From: Anthoceros angustus
Taxonomy: Eukaryota > Streptophyta > Anthocerotopsida > Anthocerotales > Anthocerotaceae
DNA length: 53,881 bases
Assembly: GCA_010909165.1 (NCBI GenBank)
Contig: MU008180.1
Location: 1-53,881, forward strand
Reading direction: 5' to 3'
Shown here: one piece after another, positions 9,741 to 20,030 of the stretch
Layout of the letters: every line of letters starts with the position of its first letter
Numbering within the stretch: the first letter of the stretch is position 1
The notes under the pieces: generated by a model
Database searches by the model: none
Told to the model about the DNA's origin: nothing
What the model saw: only the letters and a program-made list of their open reading frames with translations
Program-made: the position numbers and the translations under genes

Positions 9741-11400
9741 CACCATGAATCTAAGGATCCTTTCCATCCATCTTGCACAAATTCAAGACCCTAGTTGGTT
9801 TGCACCAAGAAGGCTCTTAAGTCATCAATCCTTCACTCTTGTGCAAGAGCAACATTCCCTGCATCTCCTTGGCCCTAGGCGCCCCATAGAGACCATCCTA
9901 CCCATCAAAACCCAAGGAAAAGCTCAATCCTCAGCCTCCAAAATCGGCGCCGCCCGCAACTCCCTACTAAGAACTTTCCCAATCAGCTCCCGTGTGTCTT
10001 TTGCAAATATAAGCTCATACTCGCACAAAAGGCACCCCATCCGAGTACTGATCCGCCCCATAGGACGCTTAACTCTGAGTTCTTATCCACATATCCAACA
10101 CACCACCTGTTTGTACACCATACATTTCTACCATTCTCCTATTGAACCTCCATTCTCCCATTCTCCACCTTACTCTCCTTACATGCTGACACCGCCTCCT
10201 CTCACCACAACGTCTTCACCTACTTAACATGATGCACAATACCTTCACCATATTGCAGATGCACTGTATTTATACCTCCATCTGCAGCCCACAAAAGCTC
10301 CATGAGAGCTCTACCATGGCCTCTCCTAGTTCAAGATCATGCCATCTCACATCACTCCACTTGCAAGTATGCTTGCACATGGCCTCCTCTTGCAAATGAC
10401 TAGCACCTGCACTCAACTCTCGCCTCTTCTTCATCCTTCGCCTTGTGGCCTTCACCGCAACATGTGCCACTCCTTCGCCAGGGCTCTACCTACCAACGAG
10501 GCTGCCTACCACTGGTCTTTGGGTACCCAGGCTATAGTGGGTACCCCACTCACCCTTGTACGTGTTGTTCCTATCACGGTAGGGTGTGCACCTACCATGG
10601 TAGGCGTCTCCTATACACCATTTGGCCCTATCCTGCATCTCTTGAGCTCCTCTCCGGGCTCGCTCATGGAGGTTTCCTCCTCCTCCGCACAACCCCTCGG
10701 GTTCTACCACGCTTCCTCCTCTTCCTTCGCAGAGTCCTCCAGCCTTGAGCTTGACGATGCTTGTCCTCCAAAGTGTCATAAAGGCAATGGTCTTTCCATG
10801 CTTGGCCTCGAGATGGACAATCTTGAATGGATGCCAAGAACCTTCCAGCTCCTTGCCACACACACACCGGCCTTGACCTCGCCCTTGCTCACAATTCCTA
10901 GCTCTTATACCCTTGCTTTTCCACGAGTTTCCAATTGCTGATTTCGAAGAAGGAATTCTCTAAGGTTCACTTCTTACATCTTCTCCAGCAAATTGAGAGT
11001 CCCTTCTCCGCAATTTCTCTTCAATTCTGACATGCCTTGCTCTTCCCAACACTCCTTTGGGCTTGGGCAAGCATTGCCTTCTTCCTTCCTTCTTCTTCTC
11101 TTGTTGCACCCCTACTTGTCTTGCCTATTTTCCTCCTCTGCTGCCTAGCTTGCGCCCCTCTTCTCTATCCCTGCACAGGCGCACGTACATCGCAATACTG
11201 TGTGGGGCTCTTCTACAGCTCTTGGTGTGGCGGCGCCTTCCTGCAGTGTTGGCGCTTCCTCACCTTCAAGTTGTGACCTCCTACACACATGCAACAGATT
11301 ATAAAGATAACTTGGGGGTTAGGAATGGTAACTACCAATCTACTCTTGGATATGCACCACGTGGCACCTTTTCTGCTTGATTGAGTTTCCCAATTCCTCT
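9741..11400 (+). repeat. pyrimidine-rich long LTR/leader segment (block X)
   Basis: It is strongly C/T-rich on the plus strand, which keeps frames of 160 and 200 codons open without protein-like content. The part near 10270-10450 (GCAGCCCA, GAGCTCTACCATGGCC, CCTAGTTCAA, GCCTCCTCTTGCAA) matches the reverse complement of about 26.2-26.5 kb. CCTACCATGGTAGG (10591-10604) is a perfect 14-bp palindrome with a one-mismatch sister at 10570-10583. Because the sequence homology is not in a conserved reading frame, I treat this as untranslated LTR DNA. Confidence 0.5.
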
Positions 11401-11890
11401 TATACTAAGATACTATTTCCCCTAGTTTCCTAACGGCCCAATCTAGCTTTTAATTTCCTATTCGACCCATTTATCTAGTCCACTATTGGTGGGCATATAT
11501 AGTGGATATCTCCCTATCCTAATTTCCCTTTTAGCCGAGACGCCTACCCCTGAGTCCGCCTTCCTCTTAGCCTACCGTGGCAGCACGGCGGCCGCCCTAC
11601 CGCCTTCGCCTGCCATCTCGCCTGGGTCATTTTGACCCGTTCTTCTTCCTCGGATATCCTCCGCCTTCCCTAACAATATCCTACAACTCCACTTCAAGAT
11701 TCGGAAAATTCCCTAGCATGATCCCTCTTCAATCGTTTAGCCAAAAAATCAAGTTGTCTTCCTCTGGGCTCTTTTGGGCTGGTTGCCCAAACTTTGCGTT
11801 ACACCAGCATCGCCAGCAGATATTCAGTCGCCTCAGCCCCCCTTTATTGGTTGCTCAAAGTCGATCCTTAGTCCGAGGCGACATACCGTG
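11401..11890 (+). repeat. LTR family L2, plus-strand copy
   Basis: It shares an ordered set of blocks with 38.5-38.9 kb: GGGCATATATAGTGGATATC, the hairpin GGGTCA-TTT-TGACCC (11624-11638), GGATATCCTC, AACAATATCCTACAACTC and TTGCCCAAACTTTGCGTTAC. The same later blocks occur in reverse at 25.56-25.79 kb. The blocks would fit a promoter region followed by an LTR end or leader. No coding region of its own is attached on the right. Confidence 0.6.
11490..11507 (+). promoter_or_regulatory. TATA-like box in L2 LTR
   Basis: GGGCATATATAGTGGATA is conserved, with one change in the first bases, in the L2 copy near 38.56 kb. A similar arrangement (ATTTATCTAGTCCACTA followed by CATATATAG) occurs in reverse near 52.6 kb. 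Conservation between diverged copies supports a promoter role. Confidence 0.5.
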
Positions 11891-12117
11891 AGATGGTTCA
11901 TCAAGCAAACTACGACTCAGCCGTGGGAATCCGGTGTCCAGTGAAGCATGTTGAGTGATGCATGAAGACACGCAAGATCACCGGATCCCTAGCCGGCCAG
12001 ACAAAAGGCGCGATGGCCATCCGGTCATGCTTTAGATTGACAACCCGGATCTATCGCATATCCAGCATCCATCATCCGTTGCAGCGTCGGCGCTATCACC
12101 ACACGACACCAATTTCT

Positions 12118-12560
12118 AACAGCCGCCAGCGACCATCGGTGGTAGCAAAACATCGGGCGTCTGCGGCGCTATCAGCATGGTTCCAAGCAAGGGAGGCCAA
12201 AGAAACCGCCAGCGAGATGGTCATCGTTCCCAACAAGCAATCCGTGAGTGATGGCAGGAGGAGATAAACTAGTAATCGCCCAACCGTGAAGCTTGTCCAA
12301 AAGGCCCTTGCCTTCAGCGGACTCCCAATTTTCCAGTGTGATCCTGCAGACGAGTCAGGGCACATCCAACCGTGGTCGCAACGCGTTAAACTAGGTCGAC
12401 GTCCGGCCGCAAGCTCAAGCAATCATCTAGGCGACTATGCCCATCTGCAGTCACACACATGCCGTCCTATCGACCATTCTCATGCAATCTTGTGTCCGGC
12501 AGACCGTCAAGTGATTCCAAGCAGACGATACCATCCATTGTCATTCAACTGCGCTTGTCC
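12118..12560 (+). repeat. ~580-bp repeat, unit 1
   Basis: It begins CAGCGACCATCGGTGGTAGCAAAAC and contains GAGTGATGGCAGGAG, AATCGCCCAACC, AGTGTGATCCTGCAG, GGCACATCCAACCGTGG and CCATCTGCAG. Unit 2 has the same order about 575-582 bases further on. Frames are open by chance only. It is non-coding, possibly satellite-like or LTR-derived. Confidence 0.65.
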
Positions 12561-12702
12561 CGACGTACGTTTCTCCTCCCACCCACCGTCATTCCTTGCT
12601 TCCTCGTGTCAAACATCGACCTCGCCTCACAATCGTCGAGCAATCTAGCACCCACCAGTAGTAGCATGTCGTACGCATCACTCACCCAATTTCAATCAAT
12701 CG

Positions 12703-13160
12703 CAAACGGCCACGGTGGTAGTAAACCATCAGTCGCTCACGCTTGCGCCATTTGTATGGCTCCATGCATTAGCAGTAACCCTCAAACTAGATGGTCATCG
12801 CTTTCAAGCAAACCATGAGCGATGGCATCAGGGAGCAGCAAAACCATCAATCGCCCAACCCGTCCGATCAAAAAGCGCCCAGAGGCCCTTGCGGGTTCCG
12901 ATTTTCTAGTGTGATCCTGCGATCGGTCAGCAGGCACATCCCACCGTGGTAGCAGCGTGTTACGCAAAACTAGGTTGGCGTCCCAGCCGCAAGCATAAGC
13001 GATCATCCAGGTAGCATAATGTCCATCTGCAGGTCGTCACCCGTATGCTATCCCTATAAACCATTCATATGTAATCTTGTGCCCAGCAAATCGCCAAATG
13101 AAGCCAGACAGTCAGCATACCACCTATTTTCTGTCATTCAACCTAAGCAGGCCCTTGAGT
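12703..13160 (+). repeat. ~580-bp repeat, unit 2
   Basis: It contains CGGTGGTAGTAAACCATCAG, GAGCGATGGCATCAGGGAGC, CATCAATCGCCCAACCC, AGTGTGATCCTGCGATC, GGCACATCCCACCGTGG and CCATCTGCAGG, in the same order as unit 1. The left part also matches unit 3. Confidence 0.65.
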
Positions 13161-13432
13161 CAGTATCCCAACGGATGACAATTCCAGTACATGCATCCAA
13201 TACGAGGCATCCGCATAAAATGTAGCGAACAACGACACATTCATAGCCACGTCCACCGCCGGATCAAGTATCTTGTGTTGATCAAACCGTATTTGAAGTA
13301 AGACACAAACCCTAGCAATCATTGAGTCATCTATCCAACCGCTTCTAGATCATACCCGAAAACAAAACTTTGAAGTTTAGAAGACTAGACCATGGATGAC
13401 CAAATCAAGGTCTAGCTTCTTGGATGCAAAGA

Positions 13433-13800
13433 TGGTGTTGGTCAACACCCTCCCCTTCCCTTCTTGCCCACCAAAAGGGATCTGCTTTGGATCCTTGGTG
13501 AGACGGGATCCATTGCACATCCACTAATTCTAAGGTTGCATAGTGAAGTAGAAGAGAGGAGAAAAGGTTCAACCTTGGTAGCCATGGCTAGCTTGGGGAG
13601 GCAACGCGACAAAGAGACCAAGGTACTAAGGTGATCACGCAAATAGAGGCGGAGCAATAGAGAGAATGACAATCATCAAAGGTAGAGGCTAAGCATAGGA
13701 GAGGAAGGGAGGAACCCCAACCAAAGTTTGGAGGAAGGGATTTCATTGGGTAGCAAATTCTATCCAACCACCGGCTCACAAGTTATATAATCCTATTGGG
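13433..13800 (-). repeat. LTR-like segment with TATA box and pyrimidine-rich leader
   Basis: On the minus strand ATTATATAACTTG (about 13785-13797) is followed by a C/T-rich tract (CCCTTCCTCCAAACTTTGG, TCCTCCCTTCCTCTCC). This is the arrangement of a plant LTR promoter and leader. The far end carries a palindrome GGTGTTG-GT-CAACACC (13435-13450). Confidence 0.35.
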
Positions 13801-14442
13801 CAGCCATTCCTACCAATGATAACCCACAAGGAATCAACCCATCTTTAACAAACATGCACATAGGTCGATCCCTCATTTATAGCCTAGTAGTATATATTAA
13901 AAGTGAAACAAGGTCCGAGGTCATAAATGTACACATGGCCCATATGAGGTGTTAATATGCCCAAGTGGGTAAGGCACTATGTCCTTCTACCAATAAAAGG
14001 TGATAGCCATTGGAAAAAGGCAAGCATATTCATATTCTATTCACTCCATAGTTATCAAGAGTCTAATGGTGCATTTTTATGGGTTAGACACCTCTCTAAG
14101 GTCAAAAACAAAACATATGAAAGATACTTGTAAACATCACGCTTCCAAGTTTATTATCCAAAAAGACAAATAAAACCTGCATACATATTAGACTATCTTG
14201 AATTAAAATTTATCTCAAAAATCAAGGAAAACAACCATATTAGTAAGAAAATAATAAAGGGTAAATAATAAAAAAATCAATAAAAATTCCTTCACAAATT
14301 AGTATTACGTAAACATTGAAGGAATAGATTTACTTAGTTCATCGATGGGATGTTTGGGATGGATAAACATCATTTAGAAGCACCAATCTATGGGCACACA
14401 AAGGGCAAATTCATGGATCTCATAGGAACATAACTCTCTCTT

Positions 14443-14470
14443 GGATAGATGGATAGATAGATGATAGATA
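14443..14470. repeat. GATA-type microsatellite
   Basis: Imperfect tandem GATA/GATG units (GGATAGATGGATAGATAGAT) followed by GATAGATA. Confidence 0.85.
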
Positions 14471-14869
14471 TCCTAGACTACATCGTGATAAATGCATGAT
14501 ATTTCGTCATTTCACAAAGGTGATGTTTAGAGATAGATGTTAAAGTCCAATCCATGGAAGGATTTTCGAAGTCGACTATAGGTCTCTTATTCCATAAGTC
14601 GCCCCTATGTGTGAGAGATCCAAGATATGCCCACCCTCCTTGGTGCCAAAATATCACATTTGTATCGTGCACACATGATTACGTGAAGGCATGTGTGTCC
14701 GCTGGCTCTGTCACCATGGTACATAGTTAGACGTCCTATCGAATCAACCAAAGTAAGCGGTCTTTGATTTCTGCCCGTCTTGATCCACCCACCGCAAATC
14801 CAGCGTCCACCAGGCGTGCTATGCACCATATAGCACCTCATAGCACCATTTTCTAGCAATCAAAAAAAA

Positions 14870-15085
14870 AAACCACCGGTAGTAAAATCACAGTCGCTCG
14901 CTGCGGGCATGTGTGCCACTTGTATGGCACTATGTATTGGCAACATCGGAACCCTCAAGCCGGATGTTCATCATTCCTGCAAGCAATCCATGAGCGATGG
15001 CGGCGGGAGCAAAAAGCGAATCGCCCCACTCATCCGATCGGAAAGCGCATTCAAAGGCCCTTGTCAAGCGATAACCGAATAAGCA
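14870..15085 (+). repeat. ~580-bp repeat, unit 3 (partial)
   Basis: It matches the left part of unit 2: ACCGGTAGTAAAATCACAGTC, TGCCACTTGTATGGCACTATG, CAATCCATGAGCGATGGCGG, GGGAGCAAAAAGCGAATCGC and AAAGGCCCTTG. It lacks the CCATCTGCAG end. Confidence 0.65.
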
Positions 15086-15407
15086 TCCATTTGATGAGCA
15101 TCGCTTTTCGATCTCCGCCACAAACTCACATACATCATTGCGAAACCACCGCCAGACGTGCCGTTGTATGCGCATCTTAGTCTCCCACATCACACACCCA
15201 TATGTATCATTGCAACTAAGAACGCGTGCACCCACCGCCGCCTCGTTTTCTCTCAAGTCTCAGAGTCTAAGCTATCACACACTTCCTTGCAACAAACGAG
15301 GCCCACTACTTGTATCATTTTTCTTGATTGCACACGGTCATTACCATCAGTAGACCATCATGCATTCTCGCGGAGCAAACGCCGGGTCATCAATCCCGAA
15401 CCAGCCG

Positions 15408-15965
15408 TGGTAGGAAAACCGGGCACTCAGGAGGTCCTCCCACTATGGCCACACTTATCCAATCGCGTTAGGGTTGGGTTTCCCCCATGAGACTCGTGAA
15501 AATTCAGGTCCCGTGACAGCGATCGCTACCTCAGGAGACACAACTTCGCCTTCTACACGAGCAAGGCGCCTACTCTCCCTCTTACAGTGCACCACTTGCC
15601 TTTGCTCGAAAATCGCCAATCCTCGACCTAGCGACACAAAACAATTGAGGTCCCGCCTCAGCCAGTCGAGGAGCCTACCACGGCGCCCGGGGACCCCATC
15701 CACACCGCGATTTCGTCCCTACTTCTAAGACCACTCTTCTCCACTCGGGGAGGCGCTCTTTTACTTGCAGGTTGGGATTCGTCCCTTAGGCTCTACCAGG
15801 CCTTCCACTAACACCTACACCTCTAATCCTCACTCATCTCCTCATCCTCCTCATCCTCTTCCTCCTAGTCTAACCTCGGTTTGGGTTTCGACCGCCCTTA
15901 CGGCACAAGCACAGGGTCGGCCTCCACCCGGCAAAGTTCTTCCTTGGGCCTTGTGGAGTTTGACA
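15408..15965 (+). repeat. LTR family L1, 5' LTR of gypsy-II
   Basis: It starts TGGTAGGAAAACCGGG and ends GGAGTTTGACA, giving the expected TG...CA ends, length 558. It shares GGCCACACTTATCC, CCATGAGACTC, the CTCCTCATCCTCC run and AGTTCTTCCTTGGGC with the minus-strand copy at 28.8-29.6 kb, and its left part with 22.83-23.15 kb. A PBS-like site and gag follow immediately, which supports a 5' LTR. Confidence 0.7.
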
Positions 15966-15985
15966 CCATTCGGCGCCACTGGGGA
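15966..15985 (+). other. primer-binding-site-like sequence
   Basis: CCATTCGGCGCCACTGGGGA follows the LTR end. Its GGCGCC core and GGGGA end recall the TGGCGCC...GGGGA site that some plant gypsy elements use to bind tRNA-Asp. The match is partial, so the primer is inferred. Confidence 0.45.
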
Positions 15986-15999
15986 GTCCCGGCTCAATC

Positions 16000-17000
16000 T
16001 CCAGCCGAGTGAGGAAGCGGAGGAGAGAACTCTTGGAGGAAGCTACATGTGCTAACATTTTCAAGGGTTCCGTTGAGGAAGAAGAGGCAGTTGTTTAAGA
16101 GGAGGAGGTTGTGCTCACGGACAACAGAGGAAGGAGGTTGTTGCCGAGGAGTTGCCGATCAAGGGTGAGGGTCAAGAATCCGAGCCAGTTAGTAATTTCC
16201 AAGGTACATCTTCCGCTCAAGAGGAGGACTTTTTCGGGGATTGTCGAGCTCTTCTAGCTCGATTTTGTCATAGAGGAGGAAGGCAAGAGGGTGAGATTTG
16301 GCAAGGAGAAGTTGGGGTATGAAATCTAATGGCGCCGCAAGGTCTTGATCGAATTATTGCCCTTGCCCTTTCAACCTTGCTTGTTAGGAGGATCGAGGCG
16401 CTTGTGTGCCCAAGTCTGTATAGTACATCCCGCTTGCAGCTGATTTGTTTACGCCAAGATTGCGGTGGAATTGCTGGGAGGTGTGCCCACAGTTTGTGGA
16501 CGCCCTTGACCATGATAGGAGGAAGCAGAGGTGGTGGGAGTCACACCCACACCGCCAGTGTGAGATTTGGGAGAAGAAACGAGATCACATGTTGGTCCGG
16601 GTTGAGAACTCGCAAGGAAGAGGGGAGTCTTTGTATGATTATGTAGAGGGATTTATGGTTACTTCAAGAGAGTACCACCACGTCCGCCAAGGAGTGACCT
16701 TTTCCGATAAAAGTTCGAGAAGTTCTGAGGGAATGTATGATGCTATAGAAGACGAGAGCTAGAGTCCGTAAGGTAGCAAGGATTTCTAAGTACCTAGGTG
16801 TAGAGGAGATGGTAGAGTTGAAGAAGTTGGGGAGCAACATGTGAATGAAGGTCTCATCGAAACTGAAACGACTTGAGGCCATGATGACCGATTTCGACGA
16901 CGAGGAGTTGCCAAAGCCCGGTCAAGGGGAGGACGTGAGTTGTAGACAGCCTAAGGATTGATCAGCAAGACTTGTTGCCAGCAGAGAGGCCAAATGAGCA
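16000..17000 (+). pseudogene. gypsy-II gag, broken
   Basis: Gag forms the particle that packages element RNA. Upstream an acidic leader is seen (PSEEAEERTL, EEDFFGD). A 105-codon frame at 16445-16762 reads like a retrotransposon gag helix domain: RRKQRWWESH, CEIWEKKRDHMLVRVENSQG, ESLYDYVEGF, REYHHVRQGVTFS. The LYDYV...F..REY arrangement matches the conserved middle of plant gag proteins. It ends with a frameshift, after which DFDDEELPKPGQ is seen near 16890. No zinc knuckle could be found. It lies right after the L1 LTR and PBS. Confidence 0.65.
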
Positions 17001-18640
17001 AGAAGGGAGAATTGTGAAGAGTTGCAGCAGACAACTGGAACCGAGAGAGGATAAGAGGCGCCAGCATGGGCGCGAGGAGGAGGCTGAAATGCCTCAAGGG
17101 TGAGCAGAGGGCTAAGTGAGGCCATCACGATGGCAAAGAAACAAAAAAAGAGCACGCCAAACACAGGAAGGCGCCCACTTGGCGAGGTCGGCGCCATGAG
17201 GCCGCGAGGAGGAGAAGGCCCTAGGGAGGTGGACACGCCAGAGGGCGAAGGAGGAGATGCGCTTCATGAAAAGTTTGAGCGTAAACCGAAGGGAGAGAGT
17301 TGGCGATCCGTGGCAATCACCAAAATTCACCATGGAGGTGCAGCAAGGCGAGGAGGTCGCCATGGGAGCGCGATCTGACCTGGACATGAGGCTAGGCCAA
17401 CAAGAAGGGAGGAAATCGGAACTTGGTTGGAAGGAGTCAAACCGACCGCAAGCCGGAAAACTTGCGATTGGCAAGGAGGAAACGGTTTTGTGAATGAGGT
17501 TGAGCATGCGCCGTGGCAACGACGTGGGGTCTGCTGGTAAGCGAGTTAGGTGAGGCCACGATGGTGGCAAGGATGATGGAGAAATTGCAAGAAATCGCAA
17601 TTTGGAGGAAGGAGAAGTGGCACACAAAATGGTGTGCCGAGGAGTCAGGTGCTAGAGCCCAGGAGCGAGGATGGCTCTATGGTGATGTGTATGAAGGAGG
17701 ATTGTGGAGAAATCACACCTCAAGATATGCTTGGAATTGCAAGAAGGAGCCGACCAATTCACGGTCGATTGAAATTGCTGCCGTGAAACCGCAAACGTAA
17801 GGAGATCGCTGCTAGAGCGCGATCTAGGGCTAGACATGAGTCTAGAAGGTCGGGAGATGGTGTACCAGCGATGATGCAGTCCACGACCAGTACCTGGATG
17901 CCCGCAGATCGACGCAGGTGAGAAGCTAGTTTTGTGAGCCGAGTTGAAGGTTGTGGCCAGACCAACATCCACCGTGAACAAGCTAGATGGAAACAAGGCG
18001 TGGCTGGCCTAGAGGTCAAGAGCAAGTCTTGATGCCTAGAAAGCCAAGGATCCGTGAAGGGAGTTTTGTGTGGAGATGCCGCAACCTAATGAATTGGGGA
18101 TTCGAGGCGAGGAGAAAGGGTGAGCACAAGAGGGCTGCAAGTGGAGGCCACGGTTGGCAAAGGGAGAAGAGAAAACGGAGAAATCGGAGGGACTCCCACA
18201 CATGGCGGTGTGGGAAGCGCAGATGATGGAGCCTCTGAGTAGGGACGGCTCGAGGATGGTGTGCATGGAAAGGAGCAAGAAATCGATCCAAGGGAGCTTG
18301 AAAACCGCAGAAAAGGAATTGGCGAATTCATGGGCGCCAAGGAAGCCACTTTTGTGGAGGTACGGCATGTCGAGAGTATTGTCGAGGAGCGCGAGCTAGC
18401 TCGGGCCAGAGCCTAAGGTTATCATGGCGGTGACCACCGCAAGAAGAGCAAGTTGACGACGCAGCGTGATACCGCAGCCGATGCAAGGAGCAGGCATCCA
18501 CGGGTCATAATGTACATGGGGCGCGCTACGCCCCTATGTCCGCCGGTGAGGTAGCAGGAAGTGGCAAAAGTGCATGGGAAGAGGAGGTTAGAACGTGAAG
18601 GACTCCCATGTCCACGTTATTGAATGGTGAGGTATGAAAT
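17001..18640. other. region between gag and integrase remains, with an internal duplication
   Basis: No protease or RT motif was recognised where the pol gene should be. The DNA is purine-rich on the plus strand, so open frames on the minus strand (171, 114 and 110 codons) are compositional. Two segments are diverged copies of each other about 450 bases apart: GGAGCGCGATCTGACCTGGA...GGTTTTGTGAATGAGGTTGA (17365-17510) and AGAGCGCGATCTAGGGCTAG...AGTTTTGTGAGCCGAGTTGA (17815-17948). This is probably replacement of pol by unrelated repeat DNA. Confidence 0.45.
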
Positions 18641-18960
18641 TTCTTGGAGCACGGAATCCGGATAGTTTGTCTAGGGAAGGGCGTTGTCTTTCTCCCTAGA
18701 GCTGTGCCTTATTGTCTAAGAGATGGGGTCTTATACAAGCTTGGTTTGGATGAGAAGATCCGACGTTGTTTGAAGGGAAGGAAGCTTCTCTTAAAGAAGC
18801 TTTGCATGCGTAAGAGGTTGGAGGCCATTATTCAGTGTAAATCACGGTGAAGAAGATCTTAGATGTAGGCATTGTGGGCTTACAGACGCGGAGAAAGTGA
18901 CTACCAAGAAGACTCCATATTATTTAACGAATCATGCCGTGGACAACGGCCTCCTTGGGG
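18640..18960 (+). pseudogene. gypsy-II integrase N-terminal and core fragments
   Basis: A 68-codon frame reads VPYCLRDGVLYKLGLDEKIRR, the conserved run just before the gypsy integrase zinc-binding domain. Then come KKIL near 18849-18860 and, after a break, VTTKKTPYYLTN near 18897-18932. The last phrase is almost identical to VTTKKTPYYLTY in the intact integrase at 52.7-53.7 kb, so these are relatives. The catalytic core between them is deleted. With gag only 1.6 kb upstream, the whole protease-RT-RH block has been lost. Confidence 0.75.
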
Positions 18961-20007
18961 TTAGGAAAGAAGTCGGGTTTGTTTTTTTTTCGTAGGTATG
19001 GAGTGTAAAATAAGGCGTAAAGGAGGAATAAGCACGACGCACGACGCTCGGAGTACTGACCCCGGTAGGTAACGATGGCACTCAAGGACCCCGACCGCAC
19101 CGAGTATCGGATAAGTCCGGACCCCACTCCGGTCGAATGGGTACGCCCAAGAAGGTAACTTAGAAGTTGGGGCGTGAGTTAGACGGCGCCACGTGGACGG
19201 CCCCGAATGGAAGATCAGCAGCCAGACCGTAGCATTGCCGGGTCACAGCAGGTATTCACGCCTGCACCGCGCGACAACAAGGCGAGTAGGCGAAGCGCAG
19301 GCGAGAGTAAGCCATGCGTGCTCGACGCCAGACAAAGAAAGAGCCACCCTCTCCGAGCTACTTCCGACGGCGAGAGGCAAGGAGGTCATTCTTCCAAGCA
19401 ACTTCGCAGCAATCTTGATGCTCTCGCGCCGACACCGCCCTCCGCGTTGTCTTTGTGATCGCCAGCACCTCCCCCGCCGCCGACTTCGCGAGGGAAGCAA
19501 CACGCCCGCGGCCAAGGAACGGACGATTGGAGCCTCACACTCCAACAGGGATGAGGAGCGGAAGATGGGACCCAAGAAGGCGGCGGAGGTTTGGGAGCCA
19601 TGGAGCTTGGTGGAACGCAACATCCACCAAGCGCCACCCGACTGGGCCGTGGGCCGGAGGAGGCGGGGAGCTGGTCAAGGAATGGCACGGACGTTTTCCA
19701 GCCGTTCGACCTTCGGCCACGCCTAGTCCGAGTACGCCGAAGATGTTGGCAGCCCAACAAGGAGGTTTGGCCCTAAGAGCCTTCGAGGACTCCTAGGAGG
19801 TGGACCGTGGAGGTCCCGAGGGCGGTGTACAACCGCCCATGGGAGGAAATTGGGGCGAGTCCCGAACCTCTCAAGGCTGAGGAAGATAGAGGCGGCAAAG
19901 GCCGCCGAAGCTGTGAACGCAACGAACAACCAACGGCCGGGTTGATGCCTGACTTGCCGGACAGAGAGTGAGGGCAAAGGCTGTGATCATTGTCCATCGA
20001 ACATGCT

Positions 20008-20030
20008 CACCAAGGTAGATCACCTTGGTG
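20008..20030 (+). other. conserved hairpin in gag-CC element A
   Basis: A perfect 9-bp stem CACCAAGGT pairs with ACCTTGGTG around a 5-nt loop AGATC. The same stem is kept in element B, and both read KVDHLGDN or a close variant in protein. Confidence 0.8.

Larger units (their letters stand above)
13161..14869. other. AT-rich repeat DNA with no gene
   Basis: It is a mostly AT-rich stretch without supported coding. A minus-strand LTR-like part with a TATATAA box near 13.79 kb lies inside it (separate entry). It also has an imperfect GATA microsatellite at 14443-14470 and a short poly(A) run near 14862-14871, the usual debris of transposon DNA. It separates unit 2 from unit 3 of the ~580-bp repeat, so it may be a later insertion. 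Confidence 0.45.

Noticed and set aside
10339-10941. 200-codon plus-strand frame, possible Ser/Pro-rich protein
   Set aside because: The homologous DNA at 26.17-26.56 kb does not keep this frame; openness follows from C/T-rich DNA with few stops.
17112-17627. 171-codon minus-strand frame
   Set aside because: Compositional: purine-rich plus strand and an internal duplication; no motif.
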